Assembly: GCF_003598715.1 (NCBI RefSeq)
Contig: NZ_QZFU01000006.1
Location: 186,001 to 250,000 of the forward strand
Length of the DNA: 64,000 nucleotides
Source of the DNA: Nocardia panacis
GTDB lineage: Bacteria; Actinomycetota; Actinomycetes; Mycobacteriales; Mycobacteriaceae
Direction: 5' to 3'
Shown piece after piece: positions 1 to 5,910 of this stretch. Both the position numbers and the translations under genes were made by a program. The notes under the pieces were generated by a model. That model worked only from the letters and a program-made list of their open reading frames with translations. It made no database searches and had not been told where the DNA came from. Every line of letters begins with the position of its first letter. Positions within the stretch are counted from its first letter, which is position 1.

Positions 1-62
1 CTCGTAGTGTGCTGTGTCGCATGCGTGCAGTGCCTATGACGTTCATGCGATGAGGGGGTGCG

Positions 63-965
63 ATGACCAGCGACATTGACGGTGAGCCCGAACCGTCGAC
101 CCTGGCCAGGCGACAGCTCGGCCGACTCCTGCGCGACCGCAGGGATCAGACCGGGATGAGCCTCGCCAAAGCCGCCGAGCTGGCCGAGATCAGCCAGTCG
201 GCGCTGCAACGCATAGAGGCGGGGCGAACACGGAAGGTGCGCGTACTGGATGTGCGCTCACTGTGCGGGCTCTACGGCGTGCAGAAACGCGACGCCGCGC
301 GCATGGTCCAACTGGCCAGACAGGCCACGACCACCTCCTGGTACACCGCCTTCTCCGGGCTCTACAGCGACGACGCGTTCAACCTGCACGCGGAACTGAC
401 CGCCGAGGCGCGACACATGGTCTCCTACCAGGAGATCGTCTTCGCCCTGGTGCAGACACCCAGCTACGCGCGGGCGCTCATCTCCCGGCACTACGCGGGC
501 GAACCGATGTCGCTGATCGACCGCAAAGTCGATCTGCGCATGCAGCGCCGCTCCCTGGTGCTGCGCAAATCCGATCCGGCGAGCCTGGAGCTGCTGCTGC
601 ACGAATCCGCGCTGCACCGCAGCGTCGGCAGCCGCCGGACCATGGCCGGGCAGATGCGCTACCTGGCCGAGATCAGCAAACTGCCCAATATCAGCATCCG
701 CATCCATCCCTACCGGGCCGGCTGCGCGTTCGGAATGATGCACGGCCCGTTCTGGATTCTCGATTTCGGTACCGATCCCAAAGGTCAACCCGAGGAGCCG
801 CCCCTGGTCTATATCGAAGGTTCGGGAAAAGCAGATCTTTTCATGGAAGCCGAAGAGGACGTAGCGCGCTTCCAGACCATCGCTGCGGCCATTCGCAAAG
901 GGTCGCACGACGAAGACAAATCGAGAGACCTGCTGCGGCAGGTCGCGAAGGAGTATGCACGATGA
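63..965 (+). CDS. XRE-family regulator with DUF5753 (Scr1-like) domain
   Basis: 300-residue cytoplasmic DNA-binding protein. An HTH_31/XRE domain lies at about residues 17-70, with the typical segment SLAKAAELAEISQSALQRIE. It is followed by a long helical effector domain (about 95-285) of the kind that accompanies DUF397 proteins in actinobacteria, seen in the TSWYTAF, YQEIVFALVQTPSYARAL and PNISIRIHPYRAG stretches. The ATG follows a GA/GGGGG-rich ribosome site (about 52-58). Its stop overlaps the start of the downstream DUF397 gene by four bases, so the two are probably translationally coupled. Such pairs occur in many copies in Nocardia and Streptomyces and resemble toxin-antitoxin or differentiation regulators. 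The target is not visible here. Confidence 0.88.
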   Translation: MTSDIDGEPEPSTLARRQLGRLLRDRRDQTGMSLAKAAELAEISQSALQRIEAGRTRKVRVLDVRSLCGLYGVQKRDAARMVQLARQATTTSWYTAFSGLYSDDAFNLHAELTAEARHMVSYQEIVFALVQTPSYARALISRHYAGEPMSLIDRKVDLRMQRRSLVLRKSDPASLELLLHESALHRSVGSRRTMAGQMRYLAEISKLPNISIRIHPYRAGCAFGMMHGPFWILDFGTDPKGQPEEPPLVYIEGSGKADLFMEAEEDVARFQTIAAAIRKGSHDEDKSRDLLRQVAKEYAR

Positions 966-1159
966 ACACCAACAGGAAACTCGGCTGGTTCAAGAGCAGC
1001 TACAGCGACGGCCAGTCCGCCTGCGTCGAGGTGAACTGGCTCGCCGCCGACGCCATCGGCGTGCGCGACTCGAAGAACCCGACCGGACCCGCGCTCACCT
1101 TCGCCCCCGGAGCCTGGGACGGCCTCCTCGCGAGCGTGCGCGGGCACCAGTTTCACTGA
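962..1159 (+). CDS. DUF397 domain protein
   Basis: 65-residue protein that is almost entirely a DUF397 domain. Hallmarks are WFKSSYSDGQSACVEV near the N-terminus, VRDSKNPTGPAL in the middle and W-GLL near the end. The ATG overlaps the stop of the XRE gene (ATGA at 962-965), which fixes the start. DUF397 proteins are the small partners of XRE/DUF5753 regulators and probably bind or modulate them; this is family knowledge and no activity can be read from the sequence. A short inverted repeat (CGGACC / GGTCCG, 1160-1180) follows the stop and may help end the transcript. Confidence 0.85.
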   Translation: MNTNRKLGWFKSSYSDGQSACVEVNWLAADAIGVRDSKNPTGPALTFAPGAWDGLLASVRGHQFH

Positions 1160-1580
1160 CGGACCGCACCTCTAGGTCCGATCAGTGATAGCGGAATCTC
1201 GGCATCCTCGGCGGTCGGGTGCGGTTCCCGCCGGATCCGAGATTCCGCACCCCGAACGGGCTGGTCGCCCCCGAGTTCGGCGCAGTACCCCCTTCCATAC
1301 CGACTCGGGTTGCCCACCACATCACCGGCGGCCGGCCCCCTCGGCGACGACATCGCCCGCCGTCCTCCGCCATCCCCGGACGCGGACCGATGTCGTCGCC
1401 GACCTGCGGCGCTCGGCCAGGACCCCGGCCGAGCGCCGCTCCCAAATCCCCCTGGCACCACGCATCGCACCCCTGATCACGCACGCACCCCACCCGCCAC
1501 AGCCGCGAGCTCGATGAAACACCCCGACCGAGGAGGTAATACTGATCTCTCTGGCACTCGACCACAGGGAGGCGCAACCG
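1160..1580. other. Intergenic region with a large hairpin
   Basis: About 420 bases without a convincing gene. Both strands can be read for long stretches, but the putative products are Pro/Arg-rich and have no good ribosome site, as expected from GC-rich non-coding DNA. It holds the inverted repeats at 1160-1180 and 1191-1248. The last 50 bases carry two purine-rich ribosome-site-like runs (GAGGAGG near 1530, AGGGAGG near 1566), the second serving the gene at 1581. Confidence 0.5.
1191..1248. terminator. Inverted repeat, possible terminator
   Basis: GCGGAATCTCGG (1191-1202) pairs perfectly with CCGAGATTCCGC (1237-1248). ATCC/GGAT extends the stem past one bulge, giving about 16 pairs around a GC-rich loop. 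No T-run follows, so this is either a T-less actinobacterial terminator for the XRE/DUF397 pair or another structured element. Confidence 0.4.
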
Positions 1581-2099
1581 GTGGATCACGAACAGTTGAG
1601 CTTAGAATTCCATGTAGAGCAGACCGCATGGGGCAAGTGGGTAGACCCGGCTCGGCGAGCAGCGCAGACGCGGAAGTTCATGCGATACGCCGAGATCAAG
1701 GCCATCCCTCCACAACCGTGGCCGGAGGACTCGGCAGAGGTGCGCCGCCTCAATACTGTTGTCGCCGAACTCTTTCCGGACCTCGCCACCGCGATGGCGC
1801 CGGAGATGGCCGACATGGCCGATGCCTTCATCTGCTTCATCGGCGAATGCTTCGCCAAGTTCGCGGGGGCCGAATGGATCGAATACGACTGGCCGGGCCG
1901 AGAATTCACCTTCTATGAAGATATCAATCCGGCCCTTCGATTCGACACCTATGACGAGGACGAAGTCACGGCTTGGTACCTGATAAGCAGCATGATCGAG
2001 TACAGTCCCGAAGAATACAGCGGAATGTTCGCCGATATGTCCGCAACCATCCGAGAATACTCGTCCTACCACGACGAAAAGCGTCACGAAGAATTCTAG
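1581..2099 (+). CDS. Acidic hypothetical protein, first gene of an orphan two-gene locus
   Basis: 172 residues, not recognised. It is strongly acidic and predicted mostly helical, with many Trp, Tyr and Phe residues and Asp/Glu-rich segments (YEDINPALRFDTYDEDEVTAWY, shown here only as the region at about 114-135). No signal peptide or membrane segment is seen. GTG start with AGGGAGG 8 bases upstream. It precedes the charged nuclease-like gene at 2143 by 43 bases. Its first 30 codons and leader recur at 3441-3528 as a truncated copy. The stretch 1900-2350 is visibly richer in A/T than neighbouring housekeeping genes, which suggests acquisition. An acidic partner beside a possible nuclease could be an immunity or antitoxin protein; that is inference from context only. 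Confidence 0.6.
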   Translation: MDHEQLSLEFHVEQTAWGKWVDPARRAAQTRKFMRYAEIKAIPPQPWPEDSAEVRRLNTVVAELFPDLATAMAPEMADMADAFICFIGECFAKFAGAEWIEYDWPGREFTFYEDINPALRFDTYDEDEVTAWYLISSMIEYSPEEYSGMFADMSATIREYSSYHDEKRHEEF

Positions 2100-2142
2100 C
2101 GAACTGTCTCACTCAACGCATGAACGCCCTGGGGGGTTGGCT

Positions 2143-3396
2143 GTGCCGGAGTACGACAAGGACCGCGCGAAAGTTGTCGATAACAACAAGCGCGGCAGAG
2201 TATTCGAGAACGGCGCGTGCGACTACTACCGGGATCACGAAAACGGCTACGTTCAGCAGTCACGAATCTTCGAAGTCTCAAACGTCGGCAATATTCGATT
2301 CGACAAGATAAAAGAAGACGGCGGGAAAATATTCACCATCGAGGAAAAATCCGGAAGGATCGATGGCAAGAAGGACGTAAAGCAGCTTCGAGTAGTATAC
2401 GCCCTCCTCGAAAGAGGTGAGATCGACCACCACACGTTGCGATCGGTAGAACGTGAGCCGATTTCAGGACCATGCCAGGAATTGATGGCCGAGCTTATCC
2501 GAGATTTTCCGGACAAGTTCACCCATCAGGTGATCTCACGGAATGAAGCCCGCGAGATATGGGCACGTGGATTGCAGCAGGAGCGCGGGCAACAACTCGA
2601 ACTGCCCGGCGTCGGCGAGAAAGCACGAGAGCAACGAGCAAAGCAGCGTGAGCAGGCACGGGAACTCAAAAAGGCGCTCACCGCGGCCGAACAATCCCGG
2701 CAGCAAGACGTCGCGAATGCCAGGGAACGCGCTGCTCTCTTCCGCAAAATGGAACGGTTCCGCGAAGGCAACGAGCGTGGGCGAGCCGAAGCTCGCGAAA
2801 CGATTGAACGCATTCGGGAAGCGAAGGAGTTCGAACAAGCCACACAGCGTGAGCTGACCGCGCTGTCGCGAGAGCAGCTATACAAGCATGTCCGAACGCA
2901 GGCACAGCAGTTGAAACAGGATCAGAAAGCCGGGCGAACACTCGATGCCGATCGGCTCTACGAAGTCCACAAAGACCTCACCCAGGACTTGGATATGGTT
3001 CGCGAGCAGGAACGCGAAGATACACGAAACATTCTCGCGACGCTCAATTTGGGTAAAGAGCAGACGCGCGAGATGGAACTCGAATTCGAGTTGTCTCGCG
3101 AAGAGCAGCGGCAGGATGTTGTCAAGGACTTGAACAGTATTGCACTGGCGGTACAGCGCGAAGACCAACGCCGCGAAACGGCACAGAAGGAGCAACAGCA
3201 GCGCGAAGCCCGCGAAACGTATGGCCAGACACTTCGAGAACGCGGCATCTGCCCTGAGATTGCGGCGCTGATCCAACTTCAGCAGGCACCGGGGCTAACC
3301 GGTGAACTCGATCGGGAACGAGAAGATGAGGCCCCGCGGGTCCAAGGCCGGAGTCGACGTATCGATGGTCGAGGTGGGGAACGAACCCGGTGGTGA
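2143..3396 (+). CDS. Hypothetical protein: possible PD-(D/E)XK-like domain plus long charged helical tail
   Basis: 417 residues from a GTG preceded by a G-run 6-7 bases upstream; an in-frame TTG at 2137 is the alternative. Residues 1-150 look globular and carry D54, then 13 residues on E67-E-K69 (TIEEKSG), then Q81-x4-Y86 (KQLRVVY). This order resembles the D...ExK...QxxxY core of PD-(D/E)XK nucleases of the RecB/Cas4 type. Residues 150-417 are extremely rich in Arg, Glu and Gln with few hydrophobics, and likely form long coiled coil or a single helix, ending in a basic tail. No signal peptide is seen. It lies in a less GC-rich segment between the acidic protein and a truncated copy of it. 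Nuclease activity is only a hypothesis; a structural or DNA-binding role is possible. Confidence 0.55.
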   Translation: MPEYDKDRAKVVDNNKRGRVFENGACDYYRDHENGYVQQSRIFEVSNVGNIRFDKIKEDGGKIFTIEEKSGRIDGKKDVKQLRVVYALLERGEIDHHTLRSVEREPISGPCQELMAELIRDFPDKFTHQVISRNEAREIWARGLQQERGQQLELPGVGEKAREQRAKQREQARELKKALTAAEQSRQQDVANARERAALFRKMERFREGNERGRAEARETIERIREAKEFEQATQRELTALSREQLYKHVRTQAQQLKQDQKAGRTLDADRLYEVHKDLTQDLDMVREQEREDTRNILATLNLGKEQTREMELEFELSREEQRQDVVKDLNSIALAVQREDQRRETAQKEQQQREARETYGQTLRERGICPEIAALIQLQQAPGLTGELDREREDEAPRVQGRSRRIDGRGGERTRW

Positions 3397-3440
3397 CTTC
3401 GCGTCGCATCACACGGCAGCACGCATCGCATCTACACCAG

Positions 3441-3528
3441 GGAGGCAGTCGGTGAATTATGAACAGTTGAGCTTGGATATCGATGTCGAACAGACAGCAT
3501 GGGGCAAGTGGGTGGATCCGGACCGACG
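3441..3528 (+). repeat. Diverged direct repeat of 1570-1657
   Basis: The leader and first codons of the acidic gene (CAGGGAGGC, GTG, GAACAGTTGAGCTT, then CATGGGGCAAGTGGGT) recur here about 1.87 kb downstream in the same orientation with scattered substitutions. The copies bracket the nuclease-like gene. Confidence 0.7.
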
Positions 3529-3550
3529 GGCGTGGAATCCGTTCCGCTAG
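3452..3550 (+). CDS. Truncated paralogue of the 1581-2099 protein
   Basis: 32-codon reading frame from GTG with its own AGGGAGG site. Its first 24 residues match the start of the acidic protein at 1581 closely (EQLSLxxxVEQTAWGKWVDP shared), then it ends abruptly at TAG. That TAG lies inside the palindrome CTAG (3547-3550), which also encodes the stop of the converging chelatase gene. This is best read as the 5' remnant of a second copy whose 3' part was lost at the border with the conserved nitrite-assimilation block. Whether the short peptide is made is unknown. Confidence 0.55.
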   Translation: MNYEQLSLDIDVEQTAWGKWVDPDRRAWNPFR

Positions 3551-4254
3551 GCGCGAACCGGGATCGGTTGGTGTAGAGCAGGGCGATAGCGGGTGGTGAT
3601 GAGGTTGACGACGGCGGGGTGGGGGCCGAGAGGGGCCGTGACGGAGTGTGCGCCGACCTCGTGGAGGCGCTGGTGGAAAAGGCCGTGGGAGAGAAGGTAG
3701 GCGGCTATGTGGGTGCGGGGGTGGGTGGGGCGGAGGGCGGCGACCACGTCGGTGACGGTGGGGGTGCCGGTGGCGATATTGGCGAGATGGACTGGGGAGT
3801 TGAGGCAGCGGGCGAGGAGAGTGGTGGCGCGGCGGAGGTCTTGGCGGGCTCGGGGGTCGGAGGAGCCTGCGGCAGCGAGAACGACTGCGTCGCCGGGATG
3901 CCAACCTGCTCGGTGTAGGCGTTGGGCTTGGATTTGGGCCAGGGCCGGGTCTGGGCCGAGGGCGGGGGTGACGGTGACGCTGGGGTGTTCGCCGGCGGAG
4001 ATCTCGCGGGGGACGTCGTTGAAGACGTGGAAGCCGGAGGCGAGGAAGGCTGGAACCACCACGGCGGGAATGGATTCCGCTGCGAGATCGCGCAGCACCT
4101 CGCTGGGGGCCGGGCCGAGGACATCGACGAAAGCGATCCGGATGAGGGTGCCGGGTAGGCGGCGGCGGACCGCTTCGGCCAGTTCGGCGATCAGTCGCAC
4201 GCCTGCGGCGCTCCTGGTGCCGTGGGCGACCAGGACCAGGGCCGGGGCGCCCAT
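3547..4254 (-). CDS. Sirohydrochlorin chelatase-like protein (CbiX/SirB family)
   Basis: 235 residues. The N-terminus ALVLVAHGTRSAAG has the chelatase-superfamily His (HGT). A repeated half follows, with FLASGFHVFNDVP (second conserved His), then LLSHGLFHQRL near residue 200. The family inserts Fe or Co into sirohydrochlorin; beside nirBD, ferrochelation to sirohaem for NirB is the likely job. The ATG shares one base with the stop of the HemD-fusion gene (TGATG), indicating coupling. Gene order nirB, nirD, here HemD-fusion then chelatase, resembles the Rv0252-Rv0260c region of M. tuberculosis. Activity on iron rather than cobalt is inferred from context. Confidence 0.82.
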   Translation of the reverse strand: MGAPALVLVAHGTRSAAGVRLIAELAEAVRRRLPGTLIRIAFVDVLGPAPSEVLRDLAAESIPAVVVPAFLASGFHVFNDVPREISAGEHPSVTVTPALGPDPALAQIQAQRLHRAGWHPGDAVVLAAAGSSDPRARQDLRRATTLLARCLNSPVHLANIATGTPTVTDVVAALRPTHPRTHIAAYLLSHGLFHQRLHEVGAHSVTAPLGPHPAVVNLITTRYRPALHQPIPVRA

Positions 4255-5444
4255 CAGGAGCCGACTCCGGCGAAGCGGGGTGTGGCCGGGGTCGGGTCCG
4301 AGGTGCATTCGGCGACGTCGACGGCGAGTCGGTAGCCGCGTTTGACTACGGTCTGGATGGCTTTGGGGGTGCCGAGTCCGGTGCGCAGCCTGGCGATGGC
4401 GGTTTCCACGGCGTGGGTGTCCCCGCCGCCGCCGGGCAGCGTGGCCAGTAGCTGCTCGCGGGAGACGACGCGGCCGGGTTGTCTGCACAGTGCGCGCATC
4501 AATGCCATTGGGGCGGGTGGTAGTTGGCGTACCTCGCCGTCCACCATCACGCAGGCTCCGCGCACGCTGATCGTATGCCCGCCCGCTTGAATCCTGTTGG
4601 CGCGCCTGGGCAATTCCTCGGCCACATGGCGGGCCAGTGCCCCGAGCCTGGCCCGCGCGGGCTGGGTGGTGGCCACCCCGAGTTCTTCGAGCGGTGCGGC
4701 GGTGATCGGGCCGACACAGGCGGCCAACACTCGGCCGCGCAGCGCGTGCAGCAGTCCGCCGACGACATCGATTTCCTTGGCGCGCATCAGCATCGCGGCC
4801 ACGGCGGGGGCGCTGGTGAAGGTGACGCAGTCGACGCTGCCGGTGAGGACGGCCTCGATCAGTCGATCCATCGGCGCCGGATCCTCCGGCGGTGTCCAGC
4901 GATACACCGGGACGGGCACCACATCGGCTCCGGCGCAGCGCAACACCTCGCAGAAGTCGGGGACCGGCTCCCATTCGGTTGTCGCGCCGTGTAATTGGAC
5001 GGCGATCCGCATACCGGCCACGCCCGCGGCCAGCAGATGGTCGAGCACTTCCGCCGAGGATTCCGAGGCGGGCGACCATTCCTCGCGCAGTCCGGCCGCG
5101 CGAATCGCGCCTTTGGCTTTGGGACCGCGTGCCAGCACCCGACCCGCGGCGAGGGTGTTGTGCAGCGCGTCGGCCAGGCCCCAGTCGTCGGCGGCTTCCA
5201 TCCAACCCCGCAAGCCGATGCCGGTGGTGGCCACGGTGACCTGCGGCGGATCGGCGATGAGCCCGCGGGTGACCCGCGCGAGTTCGGTGTCGTCGGCCAG
5301 CGGGATGATCCGGATGGCGGGCGCGGCGATGATGGTCGCGCCGCGTCGGGTGAGCAGTGCGGCGAATTCGTCGGCCCGGCGGGCGGCCGTGACGGCGACG
5401 GTGAATCCGGCCAGACTTTCGGGTGCGGTCCCAGCTTCGGTCAT
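4254..5444 (-). CDS. Uroporphyrinogen-III synthase-like protein fused to an OmpR-type winged helix
   Basis: 396 residues. Residues about 10-265 form a HemD fold (start FTVAVTAARRADEFAALLTRRGA; FTSAPAVAAML and CVGPITAAPLEELG in the second half). Residues about 285-380 form an OmpR/PhoB-type DNA-binding domain (PGRVVSREQLLATLPGGGG, TAIARLRTGL, TVVKRGYRLAV). The same fusion occurs in mycobacteria (Rv0260c) beside nitrite-reductase genes. It may act as a tetrapyrrole-sensing regulator of this operon, or as a HemD enzyme with a DNA-binding tail. The start lies 6 bases from the nirD stop, so it belongs to the nirBD operon. Confidence 0.85.
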   Translation of the reverse strand: MTEAGTAPESLAGFTVAVTAARRADEFAALLTRRGATIIAAPAIRIIPLADDTELARVTRGLIADPPQVTVATTGIGLRGWMEAADDWGLADALHNTLAAGRVLARGPKAKGAIRAAGLREEWSPASESSAEVLDHLLAAGVAGMRIAVQLHGATTEWEPVPDFCEVLRCAGADVVPVPVYRWTPPEDPAPMDRLIEAVLTGSVDCVTFTSAPAVAAMLMRAKEIDVVGGLLHALRGRVLAACVGPITAAPLEELGVATTQPARARLGALARHVAEELPRRANRIQAGGHTISVRGACVMVDGEVRQLPPAPMALMRALCRQPGRVVSREQLLATLPGGGGDTHAVETAIARLRTGLGTPKAIQTVVKRGYRLAVDVAECTSDPTPATPRFAGVGS

Positions 5445-5450
5445 CGACGC

Positions 5451-5855
5451 TCAGTCCGCCGACAACGTATCCGCCACCGGCGTATTCGTCACGGCGACCA
5501 CACCGTCGGTGACTCGCACCGCGTAGACCGGCAATGCGATATCGGCATTGTCGAGGCAGCGCCCGTCCAGCAGCGAGTACGCCTGTTTGAGCAGCGGTGA
5601 GATCACCACGGGTGTGCCCGCGCGATCACCGACCAGGCCGCGCGAGATGACCGCGGCCCTGCCGATCGGATCGATATTGCCGACGGCGTACAGCATGCCG
5701 TCGGGCAGCAGGAACAGGGCGGCCTGTCGGCCACCTTTCAGCAATACCGCTACGCCGCGGCCGGGTATCAGGTAGTCGAGTGGGCAGGCTCGTGTCCACC
5801 CGGTGGTGGTTAACGCGGCCCGGCCGGGCAGTTCGATCACGGTCATCGGTGTCAT
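5451..5855 (-). CDS. nirD: Assimilatory nitrite reductase small subunit NirD
   Basis: 134 residues with a Rieske-like fold but without the C-x-H / C-x2-H cluster ligands, as usual for NirD. Typical segments are RACPLDYLIPGRGVAVLL, FLLPDGMLYAVGNIDPIGRA and SRGLVG, followed by CLDNADIALPVYAVRV. It forms the small subunit of the cytoplasmic NAD(P)H-dependent reductase that converts nitrite to ammonium with sirohaem-containing NirB. Its start is 55 bases after the nirB stop. An ATG three codons in is a possible alternative start. Confidence 0.9.
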   Translation of the reverse strand: MTPMTVIELPGRAALTTTGWTRACPLDYLIPGRGVAVLLKGGRQAALFLLPDGMLYAVGNIDPIGRAAVISRGLVGDRAGTPVVISPLLKQAYSLLDGRCLDNADIALPVYAVRVTDGVVAVTNTPVADTLSAD

Positions 5856-5910
5856 CCTCCAAACGCCTCAACCATTGGTACCGGTGTCCTGTTTCTCGGC
5901 GGTTAAGTGG

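Noticed and set aside
1185..1522. Overlapping frames in the 1160-1580 gap
   Set aside because: Pro/Arg-rich in all frames, no ribosome sites, no recognisable motif; typical of non-coding GC-rich DNA.
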